Part shown: positions 42,441 through 54,900 of the stretch, in pieces | Numbering within the stretch: position 1 is the stretch's first letter | Layout: every line of letters begins with the position of its first letter | Source: Apodemus sylvaticus | Lineage: Eukaryota; Chordata; Mammalia; Rodentia; Muridae | Direction of reading: 5' to 3' | Length of the DNA stretch: 64,000 nt | Assembly: GCF_947179515.1 (NCBI RefSeq) | Contig: NC_067472.1 | Coordinates: 201,770,068-201,834,067 of the forward strand | Notes under the pieces: generated by a model | Seen by the model: the letters and a program-made list of their open reading frames with translations, nothing else | Told to the model about the DNA's origin: nothing | Database searches by the model: none | Made by a program: the position numbers and the translations under genes

Positions 42441-42612
42441 AGGAGACGGTCAAACACCAGGGTCCTTGTTGGTCCAGAGCAAGGGTGAGGCCCTGAGGGA
42501 ATGGTTCGGCGGCTCGGAGCCCGTGCTTAGGACACGCGTGAAGCGGGGGAGTCCGCAGTGCACGAGGAACACGGCTGCACAGCTCTGCACGCCTGTGACG
42601 CAGCCTGGGGCG

Positions 42613-42613
<1 letters not shown>

Positions 42614-42658
<45 letters not shown>
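42614..42658 (+). repeat. (TG)n microsatellite
   Basis: Pure TG run of about 22 units. Confidence 0.95.
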
Positions 42659-43559
42659 CAGAGACAGGAAGACCGGAGAGCGTGCTGGCCTAGCAGAAAA
42701 GGCACGTGTCCAATCAATGGGACCCCATCTCAAAACAGTAGCACGGGGCGGGGCAAAGAAAAGGACTCGCAGCAGCCAGCTCTGACATCCACGCGTGCAC
42801 GTGCACACGGGCCATACACTGCACACGCGCGTGCGCGTACGAGCACAGACACATACAGAGGTCGAAGCTGGACCTGGGTGGATCCAGGTTGACGGTGAAC
42901 CAGGCCACGGGCAGAACCCCTTATTGGTGCAGGGATGTGGCTGGGGCGAGGTGGGGGCAGGGCTGGGGCTGAGGGCCTGGACCCTCCCGCTTCCATCCCT
43001 TCTGCTCCAGGCGCCTGCGGACTTCAGCGGGTACCTGGAGACCGATCTGTCAGAGGCGCTGAGGCAGCCCGGCCGGTGCAGGTGGCAGCCCCGTGCCAGT
43101 CCCCGGCGTGGGCGCAGCGTCTGAGTCGATCTTCCCTGGGTGGTTCCGGTGACCCAGCATGCCTCACTTGCACGGTGCACACAGCAAGCGCCCTGCGCGG
43201 TCTGTAGATACCAAGGTGTCGCCGCTGGCTGGGCGGCTCCCTGGCTCTCTGCCGCCCTCTGTCGGAAATCCTGAGAAGACACGCAGTTGTTGCCTGTGGG
43301 AAAATCACAGATGACCTCCAGCCTAGGTCTGACCCTTCCTAGTCTCTGGTTCCATTTTATCAAGAATTACTTACCCAGGGTGGGGGACAGTCCTGCCACC
43401 TGGAGCTCGTGGATGATCTAAATTTTTATTGGAATTTTTTTTGGAGGGGGCAAGAGCAGGGTCTCATGTATCCCAGGCTGGACAGGAACTCCCTGGGGTA
43501 ACCTTTAGATCCTTGTCCTTCACCCCGTCTTCTGAGATTAGAGACCTGTGACACCACAA

Positions 43560-43745
43560 GTCTTCGTTTGTTTGTTTGTTTGTTTATTGGTTTTTTTGAT
43601 TTAGTTTTTCAGAGACAGGGTTTCTCTGTGTAGTTCTGGCTGTCCTGGAACTCACTCTGTAGACCAGGCTGGCCTTGAACTCAGAGATCCGCCTGCCTCT
43701 GCCTCCCAAGTGCTGGGATTACAGGCGTGCGCCACCACCACCCTG
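43560..43745 (-). mobile_element. B1 SINE (left arm of inverted pair)
   Basis: Antisense full-length copy with a GTTT head. Confidence 0.93.
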
Positions 43746-43769
43746 CTGGTTTATTTATTTTTATTACAT

Positions 43770-43770
43770 C

Positions 43771-43828
<58 letters not shown>
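43770..43828. repeat. (TA)n microsatellite
   Basis: Nearly pure TA run lying between two inverted B1 copies. Confidence 0.95.
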
Positions 43829-43830
<2 letters not shown>

Positions 43831-43831
43831 A

Positions 43832-43980
43832 GGCGGCCAGGCAGTGGTGGCACACGCCTTTAATCCCAGCACTTGGGAGGCAGAGGCAGGCAGATCTCTG
43901 ATTTTGAGGCCAGCCTGGTCTACAGAGTGAGTTCCAGGACAGCCAGGGCTACACAGAGAAACGCTGTCTTGAAAACCCAA
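43832..43980 (+). mobile_element. B1 SINE (right arm of inverted pair)
   Basis: Sense full-length copy, immediately followed by a B2. Confidence 0.93.
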
Positions 43981-43984
43981 AAAA

Positions 43985-44195
43985 GGGGCTGGAGAGATGG
44001 CTCAGTGGTTAAGAGCATTCACTGCTCTTCCAAAGGTCTTGTGTTCAAATCCCAGCAACCACATGGAGGCTCACAACCATCTGTAATGAGATCTGACGCC
44101 TTCTTCTGGTGTGTCTGAAGACAGTAACAGTGTACTTGCATACATTAAATAAATAAATAAAATAATCTTTAAAAAAAAAGAAAAAAGAAAAACCA
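43985..44195 (+). mobile_element. B2 SINE
   Basis: Full-length, ggggctggagagatggctca to AATAAATAAAT and an A-rich tail. Confidence 0.94.
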
Positions 44196-44279
44196 AAAAA
44201 ACCCATCATACACATACACACACACATACATATATATAAATCATGCATATATAACATAAGACATGTATATATGCTTGGG

Positions 44280-44640
44280 TTTTTTTTTTAAGACAGGGTT
44301 TCTCTGTGTAGCCGTGCTTATCCTGGAATTTGCTATGTAGACCAAGCTAGTGTGGAACTCAGAAATCCACCTGCCTCTGCCTCCCAAGTGCTGGGTTTAG
44401 AGGTGGCACAACACACCCCGCCTTATTTTAGTTTTTAAAATGTTCTCTGTGTGGGTGTTTTGCGAGTGTGTGTGTGTGTTCCACACGCATGTCTGATGCC
44501 TGAGGAGACCAGAAATGGACATCAGATCCCCTGAGACTGGAGTCACTGAGGCTGTGACCGTCTCTGGGGCGCTGGGACTCCACCCAGTGTCCTCTGGAAG
44601 AGCGGACACTTAGTTGCTGAGTCATCTCTCCAGTCCCAGG
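44280..44640 (-). mobile_element. B1 then B3 SINE
   Basis: Antisense B1 (aagacagggtttctctgtgt) to 44420, then antisense B3 ending gagtcatctctccagtccc. Confidence 0.8.
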
Positions 44641-44650
44641 AGGATACCTA

Positions 44651-44832
44651 TTTTTTTTTTAAAGATTTATTTTATGTATGTAAGTACACTGTCACTGTCT
44701 TCAGACACACCAGAAGAGGGCATCAGATCCCATTACAGATGACTGTGAGCCACCGTGTGGGTGCTGGGATTTGAACTCAGGACCTCTGGAAGAGCAGTCA
44801 GTGCTCTAACTGCTGAGCCATCTCTGCAGCCC
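44651..44832 (-). mobile_element. B2 SINE
   Basis: Antisense full-length copy, flanked by atacctat at 44644 and 44834. Confidence 0.93.
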
Positions 44833-44937
44833 AATACCTATCTTTTAAAACAGTTTTACTGAGTGCGCTGAGAGCAGCAACTGGAGGCAACTAGACAACT
44901 GGACAACTAGACAACCAACAGTCTGTCTTTTAAGATT

Positions 44938-45270
44938 AATGTGTGTGTTTGTGTCTATGTATGTATCCTGTTTGTGTATTGTTACTGTCTCTGTGTATGC
45001 ATGTGTGTTTGTGTGTTTGTGTGCATGTGCATGTGTGTGCTTGTGTTGCCGTATGTATGTGTTTGTGTATATGTGTGTGTGCATGTATGTGTGTTTATAT
45101 GTGTGTGAATATGTGAGTGTGCATGTAGTGTGTCTATGTGAATGCGTGCGTGATTGTGTGTTGGTGTGTGAATGTGTGAGTGTTATTGTGTGTATGTGTG
45201 TGCACAAATGTGTGAGTGGGTGTGATTGTGTGTATGTGTGCTTGTGTCTGTCGTGTATGTGCAGATACTC
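44938..45270 (+). repeat. Degenerate (TG)n / TATG-rich tract
   Basis: Long imperfect TG-rich sequence. Confidence 0.85.
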
Positions 45271-46202
45271 TTCTTGTGCCACAGTGCTTCTATAGAGGGC
45301 AGAAGACAACCTTGGGTGTGTTCTGGTTCTGGATTTGTACCTTGTTCTCCACAGGGTCTCTAGTTCCCTGCTGCAGACATCAGTTAGCTGAGCCAAAAGT
45401 CTCTGTGGATTCCCAGGTCTCACCGGAGGAGTGCTGCTTACGGATGTCCTGTGCCTGGCTTCATGTGGGCTTCTGGGGGTGGGGTGGGATTCGAACTCAG
45501 GTCCTCACACCCGTGGTCCACCCTGGGGCCCTTCTAGACGCTCCTTTGGAGTTCATAGCCTCCATCTATGACTGGTCAAAGATGACCCACAGGGACATAG
45601 CAGTGACTCACACAGGGCAGGGGAACGTCAGGACACCGAGGCCACAGTGTCTGTTCTCCCGTCTGGGCCTCCCTCCCTCCCTCAAGCACATCTCCCTCTT
45701 GACCTGGCCTCACCCCTCCCTCCCCCCCCCCCCCCCAGTGCTGGGTAACAGGCGCCGGGTTCTCAGTAAATAATCAACTTGGTATAAACGAGATTTAAGG
45801 AATTTGAAGGCTGAAGATGGGCTTGTGTGTCTTCACGGGGCTGTCGTGTCTGGGCCCCCCATTCCCATCTGGTAGCTCTTCCTCCTGCCCTCGGCCTTCC
45901 TGTGCATTCCGGGGGCTGTAGCTGCAGATGTGTTCCCGAGCCTTTGGTATGTTTGAATACCCTATTTTGTCTCCTGCTTTAAAAAAAATTAATTCAATTG
46001 GGTCATCGAGATGGCTTCATACGAGGAGCCTGCCAGCGCTCCGGCCTGCGCTGGAGCCCCGGATCCCAGGAGGCGGAGGCCGAGAGCCAACCCTTGCTCT
46101 CTGACCTGCGCTCTTCGTGTGCCCTGGCCCATGCGCGTGCACGCGCAGAACTAAATAACAAGCAGTTAGTTGTAACACAAATATTTAAAGGGCGAAGTTG
46201 GA

Positions 46203-46234
<32 letters not shown>

Positions 46235-47030
46235 CTGTGGCTCTAGACACTGTTTATAAGATTGCAATATCATGAAGTATTTTCTCTTACCAGAGCGGAA
46301 ATCAAAATCAAGAGGATATCTCAAAACACCGCAAGTATTTGGAAAGTAAATAGCCCAGAGGTCAAAAAGGAAGTTAAAAAAAATTATGTAAAACTAAATG
46401 AGAAAGAAAATAGGAAGGGGGAGCACGGGGTGAGGTGTCTCTGAGGGGAAGGAGGCTTGCTGGAGGGGGGGTGAGACAGCTTGGTGGGGTGGGAGGTATG
46501 ATACTGGTGGAGGAGGGGGTGGAGGAGGGGGTGGAGGAGGCTTTGGGGGGAGAGGGGGGTTGAGAAGGGTAGATGGGTCTGGAGGTGAGAGGGGCTGAGA
46601 CTGCTCAATGGGGAAGACTCACAGCGAGGGGAGCCTGGTGGGTAATGGCGCAGCCAAACCTGACGTTCAGGGTTTGATTCCGGGGACCCAAGTGATGAAA
46701 GAAGAGATCCGGCCACAGGAAATCATCTCTGACCTCAGCCAATACAAACTGAGTAAATAAATGAAAAACAAAATAGAATAAAAGCCAGGCACTGAAGTTC
46801 ACACTTATGATCCCCGCACGTGAAAGGTCGTGAAAGGTCGAGGCCTCAGCAGAGCGTGGGTCACCAACGACTCCAAATCCGAGCATCCTGAAAGGCGGCC
46901 CAGCACTCCCTGTGGCCGTGCGCTGGAGGGCGCGGGCAAACATCGGGGCGTCATTAGGGTCTGTGGATTTAAACAGTGACATGCTCACCTCACTTCAGAT
47001 GGGAAGATGGGGAATATTCTAGATCAAAAC
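45271..47030. other. Intergenic, mixed
   Basis: Contains a C run at 45725, a (GA)n tract, a G-rich GGTGGAGG tract (46400-46615) and otherwise no gene signal. Confidence 0.4.
46207..46235 (+). repeat. (GA)n microsatellite
   Basis: About 14 GA units. Confidence 0.95.
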
Positions 47031-47080
47031 AGGAGGGCTGGGGCTGGAGGGATGGCTCAGTGGTTAAGAGCACTGACTGC

Positions 47081-47214
47081 CTGCCGGGGGGTGATGGCGC
47101 ACGCCTGTAATCCCAGCACTCTGGGAGGCAGATTTCTGAGTTGGAGGCCAGCCTGGTCTACAGAGTGAGTTCCAGGACAGCCAGGGCTACACAGAGAAAC
47201 CCTGTCTCAGAAAC

Positions 47215-47247
<33 letters not shown>

Positions 47248-47248
47248 T
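47081..47248 (+). mobile_element. B1 nested in B2
   Basis: Sense B1 with a long A-tail. Duplicated actgactgc at 47072-47080 and 47249-47257. Confidence 0.94.
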
Positions 47249-47350
47249 ACTGACTGCTCTTCCAGAGGCCCTGAGTTCAGTTCCCAGCAACCACAGGGTG
47301 GCTCATAGCCACCTGTAATGGGATCTGATGCCCTTTTCTGGTGTGTCTTT

Positions 47351-47540
47351 TTTTTTTTTTTTTAAGATTTATTTATTTATTTTATGTTAAGTAAACTATA
47401 GCTGTCTTCAGACACTCCAGAAAAGGGAGTCGGATCTTGTTACAGATGGTTGTGAGCCACGATGTGGTTGCTGGGATTTGAACTCAGGACCTTCAGAACA
47501 ACAGTCAGTGCCCTTAACCACGGAGCCATCTCTCCAGCCC
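47351..47540 (-). mobile_element. B2 nested in B2, opposite orientation
   Basis: Antisense B2. Flanks ttctgRtgtgtcttt at 47336-47350 and 47541-47555 match at 14 of 15 bases. Confidence 0.94.
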
Positions 47541-47591
47541 TTCTGATGTGTCTTTAGATTCACATACATAACAATAAAAACCAAAACATCC

Positions 47592-47777
47592 GGGCTGGAG
47601 AGGTGGCTCAGTGGTTAAGAGCACTGACTGCTCTTCCAAAGGTCCTGAGTTCAAATCCCAGCAACCACATGGTGGCTCACAACCATCCAGATGAGATCTG
47701 ATGCCACTCTGGAGTGTCTGAAGAAAGCTACAGTGTACTTACATATAATAATAAATAAATCTTTAAAAAAAAAAAAA
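47592..47777 (+). mobile_element. B2 SINE with target-site duplication
   Basis: Sense B2 flanked by identical ccaaaacatcc at 47581-47591 and 47778-47788. Confidence 0.95.
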
Positions 47778-48654
47778 CCAAAACATCCAGGAAGTCCACT
47801 TCCAATCTTGGGGGAAAACGTGTTTATTTGTTTGTTTATTTAGTGCAAGTGATGTGTTTATAAAAAGATAGAGGAAAGGAGGGGTCCCTCTCGCAGGCCA
47901 CAGCATTTGAGACAGAGTTGCATTCAGCTGGCCAGAGGGGCTGCTGGCGAGCGGGGGAGGGGGAAGGTCGCATTACCTTTCTTCTGCTGGGGAGACCAAG
48001 GGCCGACTACCGAGGTGTTGTGTCTGCCCTCCCTGGCTACAAAAATAGTTTGGCTTGTTAGATGCACCAAGAGAAAACACAAAACCTGGTGAGGGTTCTG
48101 CCCTGCCTGGTCGATCCTGAGGACCAAACGCAGGCTGTAAGGGGCATCAACAAGGCCCCTTTGCCACGCCCTGGGCTCCAGCCTCTAAACACTCATGCGG
48201 ATTCTCTTTGGGCCACTTCAGACCCTTTCCGTACCATTTGCCCGTTGGTGTTTTGTGATTCCCTCCAACAACCGCAATGTCAACCCAACTGCTCTACCAC
48301 AGAGTCATACCCCAGCCCCTCCCTGTGAGATCCGAGGTAAGGGTGTGACCGCTGGCCGCCAGCTCCGGAGCGTCTCGGCCTCTGGCACAGCACTGCCTCT
48401 CAGACCAGCTGTCTTTGCATCCTGGCTCCAGTAGATTGACTGTGACCCGAAACCCAGTCAGAGAGGAAGGCTGTGAAGTCAAAGTCTTCACTCTTCCATT
48501 GAGTTTGACAGCATTGGTCGGGCGCATCTGAGCCAAAACGCGCTCTGTGTCCAGTTCCCTCAGTTCGATTCTCGTGGTGTGATATGTTCAAGGCTGATCT
48601 GAATTGCATCTGGTACTGATCTCTCTCTCAGTCTCTAATGATCTAATTATTTAA

Positions 48655-48820
48655 CAGGTTTTGTTGCTGTTTGTTTTTGAGACAGGCTTTCTCTGTGTAG
48701 CCCTGACTGTCCTGAAACTCACTGTGTAGACCAGGCCGGCCTCGAACTCACAGAGGTCCCACCTGCCTCTGCCTCCCGAGTGCTGGGACTAAAGACATGC
48801 GCTGCCACTGCCTGGTGGTC
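48655..48820 (-). mobile_element. B1 SINE
   Basis: Antisense copy to gcgctgccactgcctgg. Confidence 0.9.
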
Positions 48821-49115
48821 ATTTCAAAGTCCCTGGAACTGGACTTAGTGGCAGTTTCGCCCACCATGTGGGTGCTGGGCACCAAACCCGTCCCCTCTGG
48901 AAGAGCAGCAAGTGCTCTTTACCGCCAAGTCGTCTTTCTAGCCAATTGAAAAGATGGTGCATTTATTCACTTTATGTACATTTCTAGTTTGTCTGCATGT
49001 GAGAGAGTTGGATCTTCTAGAACAGGAGTGACAGAGCTACCCGATGTCAGCGCTGGGAACCGAGCTCCGATCCTCTGAAGCCGTGGCCAAGGCCTTAATC
49101 CTGAACCATTTGCCC
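48821..49115 (-). mobile_element. Two B3-like SINE fragments
   Basis: caccatgtgggtgctgggca and gttggatcttctagaacagg patterns, both antisense. Confidence 0.6.
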
Positions 49116-49124
49116 CCCCCCCTT

Positions 49125-49235
49125 CTGTTTAGAGAAAGGGCCTAGCTTTGTAGCCCAGGCTGGCTTGGAACTCGCTGTGCAGACCAGGTTGGCTCCCAGT
49201 TCATACTCCTGCTGCGACACCCCCGGCAGGACATG
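49125..49235 (-). mobile_element. Old B1 fragment
   Basis: gtagcccaggctggcttgga and diverged flanks. Confidence 0.6.
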
Positions 49236-49525
49236 TGAGCGTGTGCTGCTGTGCTCCCCCTGGTTTGTCACCTCTCTGTTGACAGATGGCACATGTCACC
49301 CGTGTGTCAGCTACTGGATATCCAGGTGGACATTCCAACTCAGACTGTAATGGTCTGGGTGCCTTAGCAGACAGTGGCTGAGGAGTCCCAGGCTAGCCCA
49401 GGCCACATACAGAGCTGTCTAAAAAGGGGGAGGGATTCATGTCCATCATTCCAGCACTCAGGAGCCTGAGGCAGGGGAGTTGACAGTTAGGCTAACTTAG
49501 GCTACACAGCGTAGACTACACTCTA

Positions 49526-49670
49526 GCCAGGTGTGGTGGTGGTGATGTGTACCCTTAATACCCACTTGGGAGGCAGAGGCAGGTAGATCTGTGAGTTCAA
49601 GGTCAGCCTGGTCTACAGAGTTCCAGAACAGCCAGGGCTACACAGAGAGACCCTGTCTTGAAAAAAAAAT
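49526..49670 (+). mobile_element. B1 SINE, diverged
   Basis: gccaggtgtggtggtggtga to agagaccctgtcttg. Confidence 0.85.
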
Positions 49671-49911
49671 CAGTATTTTCTAAGACTGGGTTCTTGGCTT
49701 AGGAGAGGGAGTACTTACTTGCCCTGCAAAGCCCTACACAAGATGTGTTGGCACACACCAGTAATTCAAGCACTCCTAAGAGGATCAAGTTAAGTACATT
49801 CTCATCGACATAGTGAGTTCAAACCCAGCCTAGGCTACCTGAGACCCCAATTGAATAAAAAAAAACTTGGTCTGGGAGACAGGGCTTTGACTGTAAATGT
49901 ACAAGACACAG

Positions 49912-50020
49912 AAGCCAGGTATGGTGGCGCATGCCTTTAATCCTAGCACTCAGTAGGAAGAGGCAGGTGATCTCTGAGTTCAAGGCCAGCCTGGTCTACA
50001 AAGTAAGACCTTATCCAAAA
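49912..50020 (+). mobile_element. B1 SINE, 3'-truncated
   Basis: gccaggtatggtggcgcatg to gcctggtctacaaagtaaga. Confidence 0.85.
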
Positions 50021-50066
50021 AGGGCAGTGGGACTCTACATTGCATTTGTTACTTCATTTTATTTAG

Positions 50067-50155
50067 TGTGTGTGTGTGTGTGTGTGTGTGAGTGTGTGTG
50101 AGTGAGTGTGTGTGTGTGTGTGTGTGAGTGTGTGTGTGTGTATATGTGTGAAGAC
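50067..50155 (+). repeat. (TG)n microsatellite
   Basis: TG runs with GAGTG interruptions. Confidence 0.93.
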
Positions 50156-50159
50156 ATTG

Positions 50160-51289
50160 AGGACCCCGCTTTCTCTACCATGTGGGTCTTGGGATCAGGC
50201 TCAATCTGTTAGACTTGGGGGCAGGCATCTTCCCCTGCCTGACCCACACACACCTTTTTTGTGGGGTGGGGTCTTGAGATGTAGTCCGGTTCAGCTCACT
50301 GGACACGTCTGTCATTTTGCTTCAGCCCCTGACTGCTGTCACCAAGCCTGACAAGGCTGCTTTCAAATGACAGGGATAGCAAGGCAGAAAGTGGTGGCGT
50401 ACGGCCACGCCGAGATTAGACTCCTGTGTAAGTGTGCAAGTGCTCACAGACGCAGCCAGTCCCCTCTCCAGCTGTCAGTGACACTGAGGGGTCGCTTTCA
50501 GAAGGTCAAGGAAGTGGGGGGTGACAACCTCTGGGCAAAGAGAAGTTAAGCAACTTCCCAGGAAGGACAGGAAGCACGGCCCAGAGACTGTCACCGTCCC
50601 TCTGCAGGCCAGGCGCACAGCCCGGAGGCTCAGAGTCTACAGCCTAGAGCCACCATGTTGTTGCCAATGTCCAGACATGCGTGAGGTTCCAGCCCCGGCC
50701 CCTGTGCTGACCCCTGGCTGCCTCCTCTTTCTGACTTCTTAAGGAAAAAATAAAATAAAACCTAACTCGGTTCAGGAAACATCCATCAGGAGCTGTCCAG
50801 CTGAGGCCGGAGGGGCAGAGGTCAGCAGGGAGGCGACCTCGAGGACTCTGTGGGGATTCGGATCCGGCTAGGCTCCGGCTTGAGAGGCTGGAAATTTTCC
50901 CACCCTGAGATCTTCCTGCATCAATCCAGGAGGGCGCCCTGGATGCCGACAGCCCAACCCCCCAGCTCCTTCCTCTCCAGGCAAAGGCTTCCCCCACGCT
51001 GACCACGCTGGGGCGGGGCGGGGAGGGCAGGCCGAGGTGGCAACAGCCGACTGAGACCATCAGACCCTGGGATGGATAAAACAGTGTTATCTGGCTCAGA
51101 GAGGACAGTGCCAGCCTCAAAACCACAGCTCAAGGTCTTGGTGTCAGCAGGCCACAGGGGAGTATCTGGTCCCTTGCAGCCTCCCTAGGAGCTGGACCCC
51201 AGCCCTGGTGGCCTTGGGTGTGTGCAGAAGAGGGCTTGGCCCTGGGCCCTGTTTTCCCGCCGGTGCACTTGGGACTCAGCCCTTCCTAG
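50160..51289. other. Intergenic, downstream of Exoc3l2
   Basis: Mostly repeat-poor sequence without convincing coding signal. A short stretch near 50540-50600 may be a MIR remnant. Confidence 0.35.
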
Positions 51290-51607
51290 TGTTAAATAGA
51301 AACCTCTTTATTCTAAGTATCTACCATTCCTTGAGACGCTGGATTGGGGCCAGACCTTGAGGTGAGGGGAAAGGAGGCGGGGCTGGGATATTTCTGTAGA
51401 GCTTTCCAGAAGGCTCCGGCCATGCTGCGCTGTGGGGGAGGAGGGTGCGGGGATGGCCCTGGCAGCCTCGGGGAACTCTTCACTCTCCTTCTGGTCTCAG
51501 TTTCCCTTCTGGAGGGGATGCTCCGGGCTGGGAGAGATCCGTAAGGAACCTCCCCTCCCGGAGGTCGGTGTCTCAGGCAGGGAGTCAAGTGGAAGGGAGG
51601 CGGGTGT

Positions 51608-51641
<34 letters not shown>

Positions 51642-51656
51642 CGGGCACCGGGCTCC
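51290..51656 (-). other. Exoc3l2: Exoc3l2 3' UTR with CTG tract
   Basis: Reads to AATAAA (minus) at 51307-51312. A tract of about eleven CTG units on the transcript strand (AGC repeats on plus, about 51608-51640) begins about 17 bases after the stop. Confidence 0.8.
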
Positions 51657-51948
51657 TCAGCGATCGGCTTGGGCTCTGACTGGTGATGGAGGACGAGGCC
51701 GCAGGGGCAGACAAGCCAGAGTGGGCCTGGCCAGCCGGGACACTGGGAGGCGTCCCAAGAAGAGAGGGAGGCCGAGACAGAAAGATGTGCGGGGCACAGG
51801 GATGTCGGCAAAGAAGGCGCGGTCCCGAGAGGGCGAGAGGGCACCACCTTCAGACAGTTCCAGGTCCCGGGCCACCGCCAGGATCTCCTGACGGGCAGCC
51901 GTGTTTCGAAGACCCCTGACGTCAAGGAGGGCTGCCACGTGCTTCCGC
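51657..51948 (-). CDS. Exoc3l2: Exoc3l2 terminal coding exon
   Basis: After caacag it encodes RKHVAALLDVRGLRNTAARQ, then VARDLELSEGGALSPSRDR and a Pro/Arg-rich end, with TGA at 51657-51659. Confidence 0.93.
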
Positions 51949-54900
51949 CTGTTGGGAGAGGAGAGACAGACGGACGTGAGGACACTGGGGCCCGACAGCT
52001 ACCCGGCCCATCAGTGTACCCTACTTGAACTCTGGGACTCTTTGTCTCACTTCCTGCTGTCATCTTGTCCCAACCTCTTGCAGACATTTCCAATTTTTCC
52101 ATGAAGAATCACCCAGAACTCTCACCTCCAAGCTCAGTAATAAAATCTTTTTTGTTCAGTGTCTCTAATGCTCACTAACTTAGCTTGTTTTGTTTTCTTT
52201 TGTTTTGTTGTTTTTTTGAGACAGGGTTTCTCTGTGTAGCCCTGGTTGTCCTGGAACTCACTCTGTAGACCAGGCTGGCCTCAAACTCAGAAATGCGCCT
52301 GCCTCTGCCTCCCGAGTGCTGGGATTACAGGCGTGCGTGTGCCACCACCACCCGGCTAGAACATTTACCTTTAATAGAACATTTACATTGAGATTGAAGC
52401 AAGGATCTCACACCTAGGAAGTTCTAGGCGGGGCTCTACCACTGAGCCACGCCCCCAGCCCCCCACTGGGGGATTCTAGGCGGGGCTCTCCCACTAAGCC
52501 ACGCCCCCAGCCCCTCACTGGGGGATTCTAGGCAGGGGCTCTACCACTGAGCCACGCCCCCAGCCCCCTCACTGGGGGATTCTAGGCAGGGGCTCTACCT
52601 CTGAACCTTATTTCTGGCCCCCTTCTTTAGGTTTTATTTTCAGATAGTGTCTCACTAAATTATCCAGGCTTTCCTTGAGCTTCTGATTCTCTCGGCTCAG
52701 TCTCCTTAGTAGGTAGATTCACACACGCGAGCGGCCACTTCCTAAATTCGGTCCAGATGTGCTCGCACTTGGCAGATGCCACAGCAACCCCTTAGTTCCC
52801 TCATCCCTTTCCTCCCAATGGCCTCACTCAGCCTAAGAGTGTCACCCATTAAATCCTAACCCGCTCTTTCTGCAGGTCTGGTTTGGAAGCTTTTCCATCC
52901 TGACATGCAAACCTCACTGTCTCTTCTTTTCAATCATTCTAGATCATTCCTGAGCTTTCAGCCCTTAGGATGCTTGATCCTCTCCTAACAAACAGGGCGC
53001 CTCTGAAAACCCCATGATACAGTTCACCGTCTAATCATCTTTGTGCTCAAAACCACCTCTACTCCACAAGCCCTCATCCTAAATCCCAGCTACTAGAAGT
53101 TCCCCCTGTAATACCATCTCAACTCCACATTGCTGAAGCACAACTCATCTCCAAGGCTGGTGTGATGGATCACAGCTGTGATCCCAGCCCTGCAGCAGGA
53201 GGATTGCCACACACTGGAAGACAATCCAGCCTGCCTCAAAACAAAGAAACCCACACCAGGGCGGGTGAGATGTCTCACGGCTGCCAAGCCTGAAGGCCCA
53301 AGTTCAATCCCTGGGGCCTCCGTGGTGGGAGGAGAGACCTGACTTCTGCCTTCCACCTGTGCATGCTCTGTGGACGCATGTTCCTCCCCCAAAACAATAA
53401 ATACGAATAAAGATGCCAGGCATGGTGGTGCATGCTTTTAATTCCAGCACTCGGGAAGCAGAGGTGGGCAAATCTCTGCAAGTTCAAGGCCAGCCTGGTC
53501 TACAGAGTGAGATCCAGGACAGCCAGGGCTACACAGAGAAACCTTGGTCTTGAAAAAATAAAATAAAATAAACACAGCCAGGCCTGTGCACAGCTCGATA
53601 AGGACCCTGGACCCTCGTTGCTCCTGAACTCAGCCTGCATTTGACCTCTGACGCAACATCAGAAGTCCCAGCTGAGGATGCTGGGAACCCTTAAAATCCT
53701 GTAAACCTCCAGGACAGAATCCTCTCTTGACCCTGAGCCTTCAAACCTGGAATCTAGCCCCCTCCCACCTTGCTCCTGTGAAGTCTAGCTGTCCCTGCAT
53801 CACCACAGTGCCAGGAAGTCACTCCTCCCATTGCTATTTCATTAGACCACTGTCTGTCACTCACAGGTGACAATGTCCTGTCCTGGATTTGAAATCAGGT
53901 CTTCTGGTCTGGGTTCAAATCCCAGACTGTGTCCCTTGACAATTGTGAGACCCTATATTCTACAGATAAGTTATTTTGCATTTCTAAAACAACAACAAAA
54001 ACACAACCAAAAACAAGAAACAAAAAACCAACAACAAGAAAACATACTTTTACCATTTCTACAATCCCCTTGTGGTGCAATAGGTGGGACTCAGCATGTG
54101 TGTGCTAGGCGGGTGATCTACCACTGAGCCATCCAGCCCCTCCCTGCGGGTTCTAGGAAGGTGCTGCCTATTACCCACATCTCTAGCTATCATTAAGGGT
54201 TTTGTTTTTGTTTTTTCTGAGACAAGGTTTCTCTGTATAGCCCTGGCTGTCCTGGAACTCACTCTCTAGACCAGGCTGTCCTGGAACTCAGATATCCACC
54301 TCACCCCTGCCTCCAGAGTGCCGGGACTAAAGGCGAGCGCCACCACACCCTGGCTGGAAGGCAGCTCTTACTGTCAAACTGTCCTAGATAAAGATGAAGG
54401 TGCAGTTCCCACAAACAGCTCACAATTAGGGTATTACCATCCCTGGGCACCAGACCAGGAAGGCCTGCTCAAAAGGGAGTGGCCCGGGGCTGGAGAAATA
54501 GCTCAGCGGTTAAGAACACTGACTGCCCTTCCAGAGGTCCTGAGTTCAAATCCCAGCAACCACATGGTGGCTCACCGCCATCTGTAATGAGATCTGATGC
54601 CCTCTTCTGGTGTGTCTGAAGACAGCTACAGTGTGCTTATATATAATAAATAAAATCTTTAAAAAAAAAAAAAAGGAAGTGGCCCACCTAGATTTGGACG
54701 TGCCTGCTGCTGTCCCCGGAATGTGCGCCCACATGCCTGTATGTCCCCCGTGTCCCTGGCCGTTCCCTGCGGGGCCAGCCCTTCCTGCCGCCGGGCGGCC
54801 TGCGCCCTGCTTGCCCCGGGCTTCCTGTGACCGCTTGTTTGTTTGCAAGCCTGGTGGTGGCGGCAGCGGCGGCGGCGGCAGCGGCAGCAGAAGGAGGGAA

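Larger units (their letters stand above)
47039..47580 (+). mobile_element. B2 SINE carrying two nested SINE insertions
   Basis: Outer sense B2 in three pieces (47039-47080, 47258-47349, 47556-47580), split by a B1 and an antisense B2. Confidence 0.92.

Noticed and set aside
44845..45423. 192-codon minus-strand Thr/His-rich frame
   Set aside because: Arises from degenerate (TG)n; there is no splice or family support.
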